A stretch of DNA of 64,000 nt from Pontibacter ramchanderi (GCF_002846395.1 NZ_PJMU01000003.1:682001-746000); one strand, 5' to 3'; shown: positions 25,650-34,554, counted from the first letter of the stretch. Numbers and translations: made by a program. Notes: generated by a model from the letters alone, not told the origin.

Positions 25650-27329
25650 TTATAGCGAAAGCAATTCTTTGGCACTCTTGTAGGCACTTGCGCTTGGGTT
25701 AGCACCCGCAATCATATGCGCAATCTCGTCTACCCGTTCTTTTTCGCTCAGTTTCTTGATGCGGCTGATCGTACGGTCTTCGGTATCGTGCTTGTAAACA
25801 AAGTAATGTGAGTTACCCTGCGCCGCAATCTGCGGCAAGTGCGAAATGGCAATGATCTGGTGCTTCTGGGCCATTTGCTGCATCATCTTGCCCACCTTCA
25901 CGGCTACCTCCCCTGATATACCGGTGTCAATCTCGTCGAACACGATGGTTGGCAGGGCAGTCTTATCAGCTAGCATGTACTTAATGCTGAGCATGAGTCG
26001 GGAGAATTCACCTCCAGAGGCTGCCTTCACCAGCGACTGCGGCTGTGCACCCTTGTTGGCACTGAACAGAATGCTGATCTCGTCGGTACCGGTGGCGGTT
26101 GGGGCGGCCGCTTTGTGCTGAATTACAATGCGGGCGTTCGGCATACCGAGCTCAGCCAGTAAAACATAAAGCTCCTGCTCAAACTTGCCGAACGAGGCCT
26201 TGCGTCGCTCTGACAGCACAGCGGCTTTTTCCAGCATTTTCTGCTCGGCTTCTTTCATGGCTTTTTCGGTGCTGCTGAGCGCGTTGTCCAGGTTGAGCAC
26301 GCTTCCCACTTTGCCTTCCAGTTCGCGCTGGATTGCAAGCAACTCATCAATAGTCTGCACCTGGTGCTTGCGTTGCAAGGTATAGATTGTATTGAGGCGC
26401 TCCTGCACTTCAGTCGTGCGGGCCGGGTCGGCTTCGGTGCGGCGCTCAGCGTCCTCCAATTCACCGGCCACATCGTTCAGCTCGATCATGCAGCTCTCGG
26501 TGCGGGTGCGCAACTCTTCGTATTTCGGCGAAAAAGACGCCAGTTGCCCAATCAGCTGCACGGTGTCTTTCAGGGCAGAAGTGATGTTAAACTCTGATTC
26601 GGTGAGCGACTGCACGGCCTGGGTCAGCTTCAGTTTGATATCCTCGGCGTTTTCCAGTTCTTTCAGCTCCGTTTCGAGTTGCTCTTGTTCGTCGGCCTGC
26701 AGCCCTATTTCCTCGAGCTCATTGAGCAGAAACGTATTGTAGTCCAGCTCTTTCTGTGCCTGGGCCAGTTGGTCGGTCAGTTTCTTGTAGTCGCCCTCGA
26801 GCTTCTTGAACTTGCGGTAAGTCTCGTTATAGTCCTTCAAATATGAGAGGTTCCCGGCATAAATATCGAGCGACGTGTTACCGGCGTAAATGTCCAGAAT
26901 GTTGAGTTGAAAGCTGGTGTCGCCCAATTGCAGCGTGTCGTGCTGCGAGTGGATGTCCATTAGGTTTTCCCCTATCTTGCGTAGCACGTCCAGCGTTACG
27001 GGTGTGTCGTTCACGAAGGCGCGCGACTTTCCGCTTGGGCTGATCTCGCGGCGCAGGATGCAGTGCACGTCAAAGTCCAGGTCTTCGGCCACAAACACTT
27101 CTTTCAGGTTGTATTGCGAAATATCAAACACGCCCTCGATCACGCACTTCTGCTCTTGGTTAAAGAGCAGCTTGGAATCGGCACGATTACCGAGCAGCAG
27201 ACCGATCGCGCCCAGCATAATGGACTTACCGGCACCTGTTTCGCCTGTTATGATATTGAGCACCGGCGATGGATTCATTTCCAACTGCTCTATGAGTGCG
27301 TAGTTTTTTATTTTAAGATCAATCAGCAT
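25650..27329 (-). CDS. recN: DNA repair ATPase RecN
   Basis: 559 residues of the SMC-like RecN family. The Walker A motif ITGETGAGKS is at 27-36, long coiled-coil arms run at about 160-370, and the C-terminal ATPase half has the signature AASGGEFSRLMLSIKYML, Walker B TIVFDEIDTGISGEVA and the H-loop ISHLPQIAAQG. It acts on DNA double-strand breaks in recombinational repair. It is the last gene of the conserved leftward cluster that starts with the OstA-like gene. Confidence 0.96.
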   Translation of the reverse strand: MLIDLKIKNYALIEQLEMNPSPVLNIITGETGAGKSIMLGAIGLLLGNRADSKLLFNQEQKCVIEGVFDISQYNLKEVFVAEDLDFDVHCILRREISPSGKSRAFVNDTPVTLDVLRKIGENLMDIHSQHDTLQLGDTSFQLNILDIYAGNTSLDIYAGNLSYLKDYNETYRKFKKLEGDYKKLTDQLAQAQKELDYNTFLLNELEEIGLQADEQEQLETELKELENAEDIKLKLTQAVQSLTESEFNITSALKDTVQLIGQLASFSPKYEELRTRTESCMIELNDVAGELEDAERRTEADPARTTEVQERLNTIYTLQRKHQVQTIDELLAIQRELEGKVGSVLNLDNALSSTEKAMKEAEQKMLEKAAVLSERRKASFGKFEQELYVLLAELGMPNARIVIQHKAAAPTATGTDEISILFSANKGAQPQSLVKAASGGEFSRLMLSIKYMLADKTALPTIVFDEIDTGISGEVAVKVGKMMQQMAQKHQIIAISHLPQIAAQGNSHYFVYKHDTEDRTISRIKKLSEKERVDEIAHMIAGANPSASAYKSAKELLSL

Positions 27330-27404
27330 ATATAAGGATGCAAAACGCTCGTCAAAAGGTATAAGACTTAACGCCCGGACTTAGTTCGATAATTTGGGTG
27401 TATT

Positions 27405-27635
27405 TTAATAAGGTGCTTCTATATCGTAAATCACTTCTTCTACCTCTGCCACAGGTACGGTGTGCTTGCTGCGTCGGCTGTCCAGCAGCTCCAACTCTTC
27501 TGCGGAGACGTGCTGCAGCACTCCCTGCACCACCACACGGCTTCTCAGCACAATCTGCACCGTTTGCTGCTGCAACAGTTCAGGCAGGTGATCGGCCAAC
27601 TTGCTTCTATAAATCCTGATTTGGCGTTTGCCCAT
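27405..27635 (-). CDS. Small protein, candidate Sm/Hfq-like fold
   Basis: 76 residues. An N-terminal amphipathic helix (YRSKLADHLPELLQQQ) is followed by alternating beta-like strands: VQIVLRSRVVVQGVLQHVS, EELELLD, then SKHTVPVAEVEEVIYD. By eye this lines up with the Sm fold of Hfq (helix, VSIYLVNGIKLQGQIE, then the YKHAIS strand), with QG and KH at matching places. RNA binding is therefore possible but not shown; it could be any small beta-barrel protein. It sits between DUF4835 and recN in a conserved operon, and two CTATACCT words lie immediately before its ATG. Confidence 0.6.
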   Translation of the reverse strand: MGKRQIRIYRSKLADHLPELLQQQTVQIVLRSRVVVQGVLQHVSAEELELLDSRRSKHTVPVAEVEEVIYDIEAPY

Positions 27636-27704
27636 AGGTATAGCGCGCAGGTATAGCCCTCCGCCCCGTGAAGATACGTGCTTTCTATGAAATTTGGAAA
27701 GGGC

Positions 27705-28610
27705 TTAGCGCTGGAGCAGCACTTCGTATTTGGTGTTGTTGGTGGGGTCCACCTGCGTGAGCAAGGTATAGGCGGCTTGCTTATCGGCCGGAGCGGCAGT
27801 CTTGAATATATTGACCAACTCATCTGACTTCGCTTCGAAGAACGAGCGGATTAAGGCCGCGCCAGGTTTCTGCTGTGATATTTTCTGAATGTTCCGCAAC
27901 ACCTCCAGCGTAGCTTTACGGGCTTTCTCCGGGTCCTGCACCATCAGGTCCATCCCCTGCCGGTGCATGGTATAGATGCCCTCCCGGAACGGCACAAACA
28001 CCGGGTCCTGCAGGTTGTCGATCATCCAGTAGCGGTTGCGGTTGCCCTCGAACGGGCGCCAGCCCGGGAAAATGGAGTTCTGTGAAGCGGCAAGGTTCAG
28101 AATGCCACGAGCCCGGTCAAAAGAGGGCGAACCTCCTAGCTTGGCGAAGCTGTCGTTGTCCATCCCGATGATCATGTAGGCATAATAAGCCAGCATGGCC
28201 GACAGGTTACCGGTAAAGTTGTTTTCGGCAAAGTCGAGCGGCTGTGCTTCGTTGAATTGAAAGAGCCAGTCGCGGTCGATGAACGAGAAGAGTGTGGACT
28301 CGTAGCCAGTGCCATAAGCCGGACGTACAGACACGATTTGCACATTGGCTCGGAAAGTACCCACTTCGGGCATCTCCGTCAGGTTGATGAGCATGCGACA
28401 CTTGATGCGCTCATCTACCCGGTAAGACTGGTTTGTCCAGCGGCGATTGTTCATAAACTCGAAAATGCGGCTCTGCATTTCGGTGAACAACTGTCTGTTG
28501 GCAAAAGCTACCTGTTCGCTGTTAACCACAACATCGCACTGTAGCTCCTGAGCACGCGCTCCCAGGGCTACTCCCATCACACACAGCAAAACAAACAGTC
28601 GCTTAAGCAT
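27705..28610 (-). CDS. DUF4835 family secreted protein
   Basis: 301 residues with a signal peptide (1-20, ending GARAQ). The mature protein fits DUF4835: ELQCDVVVNSEQV at the N-terminus, FIDRDWLFQFNEAQPLDF, LSAMLAYYAYMIIGMDNDSF, and a helical end with EALDLMVQ-like GMDLMVQDPEKARKATLEVL. The family is almost confined to Bacteroidota and is found beside coaBC and recN, as here; its role is unknown, probably periplasmic or outer-membrane. It overlaps the end of coaB by 8 bp, which implies coupled translation. Confidence 0.88.
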   Translation of the reverse strand: MLKRLFVLLCVMGVALGARAQELQCDVVVNSEQVAFANRQLFTEMQSRIFEFMNNRRWTNQSYRVDERIKCRMLINLTEMPEVGTFRANVQIVSVRPAYGTGYESTLFSFIDRDWLFQFNEAQPLDFAENNFTGNLSAMLAYYAYMIIGMDNDSFAKLGGSPSFDRARGILNLAASQNSIFPGWRPFEGNRNRYWMIDNLQDPVFVPFREGIYTMHRQGMDLMVQDPEKARKATLEVLRNIQKISQQKPGAALIRSFFEAKSDELVNIFKTAAPADKQAAYTLLTQVDPTNNTKYEVLLQR

Positions 28611-29283
28611 AGATTCTCTCCCAGATCAGGTTGACGATGTCCTGCGCCACCTCGCTTTTGTGCTTCAGCTCAAAAGTTGTGGTCGTATCGTGCTCAATTA
28701 TAGTGATTTTATTTGTATCGTGCTTAAAACCTGCGCCCGGATCGTTGAGCGAGTTGAGCACGATCATGTTCAGGTTTTTCTTCTTCAGTTTCTCGCGGGC
28801 ATTGCTGTCCTCGTTGTCTGTCTCCAAGGCAAAGCCTACTGCAAATTGGTCGTCCCGCTTTTCCTTGCCAAGCGCCGCTGCTATATCAACGTTCTTTACC
28901 AGCTCAATGGTCAGTTCGGCGCCGGCTTTTTTTATTTTGCGGTCGGCTACCACTTTGGGTTTGTAGTCGGCTACGGCTGCGGCAAACACCCAGATGTCGG
29001 CTGCAGGCGCCTGCTTACTTACGGCAGCATACATTTCGTCGGCTGTGGTGACAGGTATAACCGTGATGGCTTCGTGCTGCGCCTGCAGGTTTGTTGGCCC
29101 TGCCACCAGCAGTACCCTGGCTCCCCGACTGGCAAAGCACTCGGCCAGCGCATAGCCCATTTTGCCCGTTGAGTGATTGCCTATAAAGCGTACCGGGTCA
29201 ATGGGTTCGTAAGTCGGACCTGCCGTCAGGACGACCGTTTTGCCCTTAAACAGTTTTTCCAATTCCTGTGAAGTGGTTTTCAA
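28603..29283 (-). CDS. coaB: Phosphopantothenate-cysteine ligase domain (CoaB), separated from CoaC by a frame change
   Basis: 226 residues matching the C-terminal half of CoaBC: VVLTAGPTYEPIDPVRFIGN then HSTGKMGYALAE, AAAVADYKP, FALETDNEDSNAREKLKKKN and MIVLNSLNDPGAGF. It couples cysteine to 4'-phosphopantothenate in coenzyme A synthesis. The frame has no ATG at its head: the first possible start is TTG at 29283, 38 bp inside coaC, and the same frame stays open further upstream. Together the two pieces make the length of an ordinary fused CoaBC. It is either a true split gene or the 3' part of a gene broken by one base. Confidence 0.85.
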   Translation of the reverse strand: MKTTSQELEKLFKGKTVVLTAGPTYEPIDPVRFIGNHSTGKMGYALAECFASRGARVLLVAGPTNLQAQHEAITVIPVTTADEMYAAVSKQAPAADIWVFAAAVADYKPKVVADRKIKKAGAELTIELVKNVDIAAALGKEKRDDQFAVGFALETDNEDSNAREKLKKKNLNMIVLNSLNDPGAGFKHDTNKITIIEHDTTTTFELKHKSEVAQDIVNLIWERIYA

Positions 29284-29806
29284 GTACGCGAATAATTTCC
29301 TCAGGCTCTGCCATACGCCCTTGCCCTACCAGTCCGCTGGCTAGTTCGCCATACCCGGCCTCGATGATGAAGTTGCCATAGCCGCGCAGTTTGGTAAAGT
29401 TAGCCTGCACGGCCGGGTGCTGGTACATGTCCAGATCCATGGCTGGTGCCACAAACACCGGGCAGCGTGCCGACAGGTAAGTGGCTGACAAGAGATTGTC
29501 GCAAAAGCCATTGGCGAATTTGGCGACGGTGTTGGCACTGGCAGGCGCTACCACCATGGCATCGGCCCAGAGGCCCAGCTCCACGTGGTTGTTCCAGACA
29601 CCCTGCTCGTTGAGCACAAACTCGGTGAGCACCGGCCGCTTAGAGAGGGTAGCCAGTGTGAGCGGGGTTATAAAAGCAGAAGCAGAAGTGGTCAGGATGA
29701 CCTGCACTTCTGCTTCTGCTTTCACGAGTAGGCGGACCAGCATGGCGGCTTTATACGCAGCTATACTTCCGCAGACTCCCAATACTATTTTCCGGTTTCG
29801 GAGCAT
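29246..29806 (-). CDS. coaC: Phosphopantothenoylcysteine decarboxylase domain (CoaC), separated from CoaB by a frame change
   Basis: 186 residues matching the N-terminal flavoprotein half of CoaBC: KIVLGVCGSIAAYKA, an active-site His segment VWNNHVELGLWAD, VVAPASANTVAKFANG, and PVFVAPAMDLDMYQHPAVQ (the PXMNXXMW region). It decarboxylates phosphopantothenoylcysteine with FMN. After ENHF it leaves the fused-protein pattern for six residues and stops. Moving by one base there restores CoaB, so a single-base insertion (for instance in the GAAAAC run near 29278) is possible. It lies 5 bp downstream of rpoZ. Confidence 0.88.
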   Translation of the reverse strand: MLRNRKIVLGVCGSIAAYKAAMLVRLLVKAEAEVQVILTTSASAFITPLTLATLSKRPVLTEFVLNEQGVWNNHVELGLWADAMVVAPASANTVAKFANGFCDNLLSATYLSARCPVFVAPAMDLDMYQHPAVQANFTKLRGYGNFIIEAGYGELASGLVGQGRMAEPEEIIRVLENHFTGIGKTV

Positions 29807-29811
29807 GCGCC

Positions 29812-30138
29812 TTACAGCGACAGTTCTTCGCCTTCTTCGTCTGGTGTGCGCACGTATACTTTACCCTCCAGGAATTCCTCGATAGCAAGGCTGGTAGGCT
29901 TCGGCAGGCGCTCGTAGTACTTAGAAATTTCGATCTGCTCACGGTTCTCGAACACTTCCTCCAGGTTGTCTACTGTTGTGGCAAACTCAGCCAGCTTAGA
30001 ATTCAACTCCTCTTTCAGCTTCACAGAAATTTGGTTGGCTCTTTTAGAGATAACCGAAACAGACTTGTACACATTGCCGGTCTGCTCTGCAAAGTCGGCC
30101 ATGTTACGGGTAACGATTGATGATGGTACTGCTGCCAT
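29812..30138 (-). CDS. rpoZ: RNA polymerase omega subunit (Rpb6-like)
   Basis: 108 residues. SSIVTRNMADFAEQTGNVYK then SVSVISKRANQIS is the Bacteroidota version of the omega/Rpb6 core, and the acidic C-terminus (TPDEEGEELSL) is usual. It stabilises beta' and assists polymerase assembly. It is wedged between bamD (11 bp) and coaC (5 bp), an arrangement common in this phylum and consistent with one operon. Confidence 0.9.
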   Translation of the reverse strand: MAAVPSSIVTRNMADFAEQTGNVYKSVSVISKRANQISVKLKEELNSKLAEFATTVDNLEEVFENREQIEISKYYERLPKPTSLAIEEFLEGKVYVRTPDEEGEELSL

Positions 30139-30149
30139 ATATACTTGCT

Positions 30150-30974
30150 TTATGAATTGCTTGGGTTAGTTTTCTTAATTTTCTCCAGCTCCGACTGTGT
30201 GTTGGCATATACCTGCTCGGCGCTACGCAGAAAACGGCTATCCGGATACTGGTCGATAAAGGCCTGGTAATAGTCCACTGCTTCAATGAAGCGCTCCTGC
30301 TGTTTGTCCGGTACACTTTCCAGTGCAAAGCGGTACTGTGCGTCTACTCTCAGGTAAGAGGCTTCCTCGCTGTAAGGGGAAGACGGATTTTCGCGCAGGA
30401 AGTTCGTGAATGCCACCACAGCCGACTTGTAATAACGCAGTTTGTAGTACAGGCGCGCGCTTTCAAATGATTTCAAATCGAGCTTGGCGCTCAGCGTATC
30501 GAACATTTTGTTCGCCTCGGCTGCAAACTGGCTGTTAGGGTAACGCACCAGAAATTCCTGGATCGACTCCATAGCCGTTACGGTGCTGGTTTGGTCCTGC
30601 TCAAAGTCAGGGGAGTCGTTGTAGAGCGACTTAGCCTGCAGGAACATCGCCTCCTCGGCCATTTCGCTGCGCGGGTAAGTTTCGTAGAAGGTGCGGAACT
30701 GAAAGGCGCTCAGCATGTACTCGCGCTGCTGGTAATGCGTGTTGGCGTAGTAGAAACGGGCTTTTTCGGCCTCTTCTCTGCCTGTCATCAAAGGCATCAC
30801 CTGCTCCAGCAGCTGGTTGGCGCGGTAATAGTCCCCTTTCTCGTAATACTCAAGGGCGGCTTTGTATTTCAGGTCAACGTCGTTGCTTTTCAACAGCTTC
30901 TGGAAGTTGCTGCAGCTGGTTGCAAAAACCAACAGGCACAACATTACGACGGTATGCAGGATTCCTCTGTTCAT
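30150..30974 (-). CDS. bamD: Outer-membrane assembly lipoprotein BamD
   Basis: 274 residues. The lipoprotein signal ends at ATSC (lipid-accepting Cys21). Five TPR-like helical pairs follow: KAALEYYEKGDYYRANQLLE, AFQFRTFYETYPRSEMAEEA, SIQEFLVRYPNSQFAAEA, VVAFTNFLRENPSSPYSEEA and ALESVPDKQQERFIEAVDYY, as in BamD/ComL. It works with BamA in folding outer-membrane beta-barrels. It lies 55 bp downstream of the OstA-like gene, so two envelope-biogenesis genes begin this operon. Confidence 0.93.
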   Translation of the reverse strand: MNRGILHTVVMLCLLVFATSCSNFQKLLKSNDVDLKYKAALEYYEKGDYYRANQLLEQVMPLMTGREEAEKARFYYANTHYQQREYMLSAFQFRTFYETYPRSEMAEEAMFLQAKSLYNDSPDFEQDQTSTVTAMESIQEFLVRYPNSQFAAEANKMFDTLSAKLDLKSFESARLYYKLRYYKSAVVAFTNFLRENPSSPYSEEASYLRVDAQYRFALESVPDKQQERFIEAVDYYQAFIDQYPDSRFLRSAEQVYANTQSELEKIKKTNPSNS

Positions 30975-31029
30975 GAACGGGCAAAATTATACAATATCCC
31001 TGTGATTTACAAGCGTGAAAATACGGCAA

Positions 31030-32880
31030 TTACTGGCGAACCGGCGACTGTTTAACGGCTCCTGCGGCTGGCTTTTTTGGTTGAGACGCCCCCGCCTTGT
31101 TACCGGATGCTTTGCCCTTAGCCGGTGTAACCGCTTTTGCAGGTGCGGTCGTTTGCTTTGGCGCAGGTGCACGCGGTGCCAGCACTTCTTTCTTATCAGG
31201 TCTGAGCTCTTCTAGCCAGGCAAAACCCTCCAGCCTCCGGTCATCCGGTTCTAACTCGTGCGGCGGTATGAACTTAGCGTCCGGATTTACAAGAAACGTA
31301 ATTGATTTCACTTTATTTTCCGCAAAGTTCAAAACCATGTCGCTGCATACGGCCCTATTCATACCTGTCAGCACGGAGTCGCCCTCCAGCGCAAAATAAA
31401 TGCTTTCGCCGTTGCCATTCACATTCACGCGGCGCATCCGTCCCTCTTTAAAATAGGCCACCATGTCGCGTCCCTTCACCTGATTGTAGTTCCGGAGCGA
31501 GTCTTCAGAGGTGATAAAGGAGTTACTGAAGACGTACATCCTGTCTATGGTCTTGTTGCGCATGTGGATGCGAATGGTATCGCCCACGATCTGGCTTTGT
31601 TCGCTCCATAGCGTGGGGTTCCGATGCATGTACATCAGCGAGTCGGTGCGGTTATAGCTTAGCGAGTCGCAGGTACCCTGCAGGTCCGATTTGAAGATCT
31701 TCACATTGTTAAAAGCGAACAGCATACTCGGCTGACCGTCTGCCTTTGCCTCGCGGGAAATAAGCGAGTCTGCAGCCATGTAGAGCGTATCGCCGTCCAT
31801 GATCGACTCCATCACGGGGCTGCCCCATACCTTGGCCACGCCCCGGTCGCGCCAGTAGCGGCCAATCTGCCCGCGTATGGTCACATCATCCTTGAGGGAG
31901 CGCATGGTCATGTTCACTTTCGCCTCGCCGTAGCCGCGGGCCTCGTCGTAGTACAGGTCATCACCACCCAAACGGTACTCCGGCGTCAAGATATAAGCAT
32001 TGCGGCCAAAGCGCGACACTTTGGTAACTGTGTTGTAGGTGCCCTGCTCGGCATACAGGTCGCCGTTCTGGCCTTTGATAAAAGTTGGCCCCTGAAAGTA
32101 AACTACCTCTGTTTCGGTGTTGTAGCGCATGTTTTGCGCCGTGATCTCGTAATCAGGGGAGAACACTTTCACGTTTTGCTGGAAGGTAAAGACCTTGCTG
32201 TTGGTATCGTAGGTCCCGCGCTGGCTCTGCAAACGGTTGTTGGGCTGCACTATGGTGCCGCCTTCGGTATAAACCGCCGTACGTGTATCGAGGTTATAGT
32301 CGAGACTTGGGGTGGTGAGCGTCATGCTCGGGTCCTGCATAGTCACCCCACCGCTCATTTTAGCGGTACGTCTGGCGCCGTCGTAAATTGCTTTTGTCCC
32401 GGTCATGGTCACGGTATCGGCCTGGTTGATGCGCACATTGCCAAACGCTTCCAGTATTTCGCTGTCGCGGTACTGGTATACCGAGTCGGCATACAGAAAA
32501 GTCTCTTTCTGCTTGAAAATCACATTGCCGATCAGTTTGTTTACACGCTTCCCATTGATGGTGGTGCCTATCAATTCTTCTGTATTCTCGAGTTGTACCC
32601 GGTCTTGCTGCCCCTGCTGCTGAGGCCCTTGTTGAGTGGCTGTCTGGCTTGGGCGTGCTGTGTCCTGCTGGTTGAGGCGGGGCTGCGGAGGTGCCTGCCG
32701 TGGCTGGTCTATACGTGGCTGTGGGGGTTGCTGCTGTGGCACTATCTTGGGCGGCTGCGGCGGGCGTACCTGCTGCGTGGCCTGCCGCGGATTCACCGGA
32801 GGTTTCTGCTGCTCCTGTGCCAAAACTGTCAGCGACAATAGCGTAAAGAGAATAGAATAGACTAATTTTGTGATGTTCAT
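31030..32880 (-). CDS. OstA/LptA-like periplasmic protein (LPS transport) with Pro/Gln-rich N-terminal and Ala/Lys-rich C-terminal tails
   Basis: 616 residues. A signal peptide (1-21) is followed by a Pro/Gln/Arg-rich low-complexity segment (about 22-95), then repeated OstA/LptA beta-jellyroll units (about 100-530; YADSVYQYRDSEILEAFGNV, MTGTKAIYDGARRTAKMSGG, MRYNTETEVVYFQGPTFI). A basic Ala/Pro/Lys tail (about 565-616) follows. Such proteins are thought to bridge lipopolysaccharide across the periplasm. The ATG at 32880 opens the signal peptide; the frame from 32904 adds eight polar residues. It is the first gene of the bamD-rpoZ-coa-recN cluster. Confidence 0.88.
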   Translation of the reverse strand: MNITKLVYSILFTLLSLTVLAQEQQKPPVNPRQATQQVRPPQPPKIVPQQQPPQPRIDQPRQAPPQPRLNQQDTARPSQTATQQGPQQQGQQDRVQLENTEELIGTTINGKRVNKLIGNVIFKQKETFLYADSVYQYRDSEILEAFGNVRINQADTVTMTGTKAIYDGARRTAKMSGGVTMQDPSMTLTTPSLDYNLDTRTAVYTEGGTIVQPNNRLQSQRGTYDTNSKVFTFQQNVKVFSPDYEITAQNMRYNTETEVVYFQGPTFIKGQNGDLYAEQGTYNTVTKVSRFGRNAYILTPEYRLGGDDLYYDEARGYGEAKVNMTMRSLKDDVTIRGQIGRYWRDRGVAKVWGSPVMESIMDGDTLYMAADSLISREAKADGQPSMLFAFNNVKIFKSDLQGTCDSLSYNRTDSLMYMHRNPTLWSEQSQIVGDTIRIHMRNKTIDRMYVFSNSFITSEDSLRNYNQVKGRDMVAYFKEGRMRRVNVNGNGESIYFALEGDSVLTGMNRAVCSDMVLNFAENKVKSITFLVNPDAKFIPPHELEPDDRRLEGFAWLEELRPDKKEVLAPRAPAPKQTTAPAKAVTPAKGKASGNKAGASQPKKPAAGAVKQSPVRQ

Positions 32881-33042
32881 GCTTTTTATGGATTCAGGAC
32901 GCAAGACACAGGATAATTGACCCGATCAAAAGTGCTGCTCTAAAAACTAAGAAAGTGATGTGTCAAGATCTCTTGCTTGTTGTTTTCTGTTTTGTGTCCC
33001 TTACAATGTCAAAATTATAAAAAATATACCAGCCGCTGCCTT

Positions 33043-34374
33043 ATGCTACAGAAAGTTTCCGGTTTCATCCAATCAAATGCCCTCTGCGAACCCGAAAGCA
33101 GAATACTGGCGGCCGTAAGCGGCGGCATCGATTCGGTGGTGCTCTGCGAATTGCTGCACCAGCTTAAATATACGTTTGCCATTGCGCACTGCAACTTCGG
33201 GCTGCGTGCCGAAGACGCCGAGGCTGACCAGCTCTTCGCCAAAAAGCTGGCCAAAAAGTACGAGGTGCCTTTCTTCACGGAGAACTTCGACACACGCACT
33301 TTTGCGGCTCAGGAAAAACTCTCGACCCAAATGGCGGCCCGCACCCTGCGCTATACCTGGTTTGAACAGGTGCGCCAGCAGGAAGGTTACGACTACATTG
33401 CCACAGCTCACCATAGCAACGACCTGACAGAGACCATATTGCTTCACCTGACTAAGGGCACAGGTATAGCCGGCCTGCATGGTATACCTGCCAAAAACGG
33501 CCACATCATCCGCCCCATGCTCACGGTCACCAAAGACGACATCTTCGACTTCGTAACGGAGCAGCGACTGATCTGGCGTGAGGATACCTCTAACGAGACG
33601 ACCAAATACCAACGCAACAAAATTCGCCATGAGGTAATTCCGGTGCTCAAGGAAATAAACCCCAACCTGGAGGAGACCATGCAGCACACCGCCGAGCGGG
33701 TGAGCCAGGCCGAGGCCATCGTGCATGCCTACATCGACACGCTGCGCCAGCAAAGTATAAAAGAGGCAGAAGATGCGGTATATCTGTCGCTGGTGCCGCT
33801 ACAGAACGCTACGGGCCTGCCGGTGGTGCTGCACGAACTGCTGCGCCCGTTTAACTTCAGCTACAGCGTGGTGCTGGAACTGGTGGAGGCGCTCGACGGC
33901 CTTTCGGGCAAGCAGTTCGACTCGCCGAGCCATACCCTGGTGAAAGACCGCGACCAGCTCGTGATTACCCCCCGCAACCTGAGCCGCTTCGGCAGCGTGA
34001 CCATAGCCGAAGGCCAGGCGGAAGTAAGTGAGGAACACGTGCAACTGAGCCTGCGCTACGTACCTGCCAGCGAATACAAACTCAACACCAAACCACACGT
34101 AGCTGCTCTGGATGCCGGCCTGCTCAAATTCCCGCTAAAGCTGCGCCCGTGGCAGGAGGGCGACTGGTTTGTGCCGCTGGGCATGAACGGCAAAAAGAAA
34201 ATCAGCGATTTCCTGATAGACAAAAAAATTCCGGCCAACCTTAAAGCCAAAACGCTGGTATTGGTAACAGAGCAGTCCATTGCCTGGATTGTGGGTCAAC
34301 GACTCGACAATCGCTTTAAAGTGACGGAGAAGACGGAAAAGGTGCTGGAGATATCATTACTGCGGAAGTCTTAA
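33043..34374 (+). CDS. tilS: tRNA(Ile)-lysidine synthetase
   Basis: 443 residues. The PP-loop SGGIDS is at 26-31, followed by AHCNFGLRAEDAEADQ, TAHHSNDLTETILLHLTKGT, and the TilS linker EDTSNETTKYQRNKIRHEVI; a C-terminal domain ends with VGQRLDNRFKVTEKTEKVL. It converts the C34 of tRNA-Ile(CAU) to lysidine so that AUA is read, which matters here because the repeated word GGTATA often adds AUA codons. The open frame reaches 32977, but the ATG at 33043 begins the conserved domain. It is divergent from the OstA-like gene. Confidence 0.94.
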   Translation: MLQKVSGFIQSNALCEPESRILAAVSGGIDSVVLCELLHQLKYTFAIAHCNFGLRAEDAEADQLFAKKLAKKYEVPFFTENFDTRTFAAQEKLSTQMAARTLRYTWFEQVRQQEGYDYIATAHHSNDLTETILLHLTKGTGIAGLHGIPAKNGHIIRPMLTVTKDDIFDFVTEQRLIWREDTSNETTKYQRNKIRHEVIPVLKEINPNLEETMQHTAERVSQAEAIVHAYIDTLRQQSIKEAEDAVYLSLVPLQNATGLPVVLHELLRPFNFSYSVVLELVEALDGLSGKQFDSPSHTLVKDRDQLVITPRNLSRFGSVTIAEGQAEVSEEHVQLSLRYVPASEYKLNTKPHVAALDAGLLKFPLKLRPWQEGDWFVPLGMNGKKKISDFLIDKKIPANLKAKTLVLVTEQSIAWIVGQRLDNRFKVTEKTEKVLEISLLRKS

Positions 34375-34393
34375 GCTTCCTGACAGAGGAAAT

Positions 34394-34471
34394 TTAGACA
34401 AAGGACAAATGATGCTATCTATAGTAGAAAACTCAAAAATTCTTTGTCTTTTGTCTAATAGTCTTTTGTCC
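34394..34471. repeat. Inverted repeat of a TTTGTCTTTTGTC word between tilS and mdh
   Basis: 34394-34409 and 34443-34458 are inverted copies (16 bp, one G-T pair), and a further copy of the right arm's word follows at 34460-34471. Related words (GACAAAGGAC) appear after ggt near 13486-13520. It may act as a weak terminator for tilS or be a dispersed repeat. Confidence 0.6.
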
Positions 34472-34554
34472 GAAAAGCACGCTTTTACCAATAGATTTTT
34501 CTAATTTTACGGAAGTAAACTGAATCTCAAACCATAATTAAAGTATATCCTACA

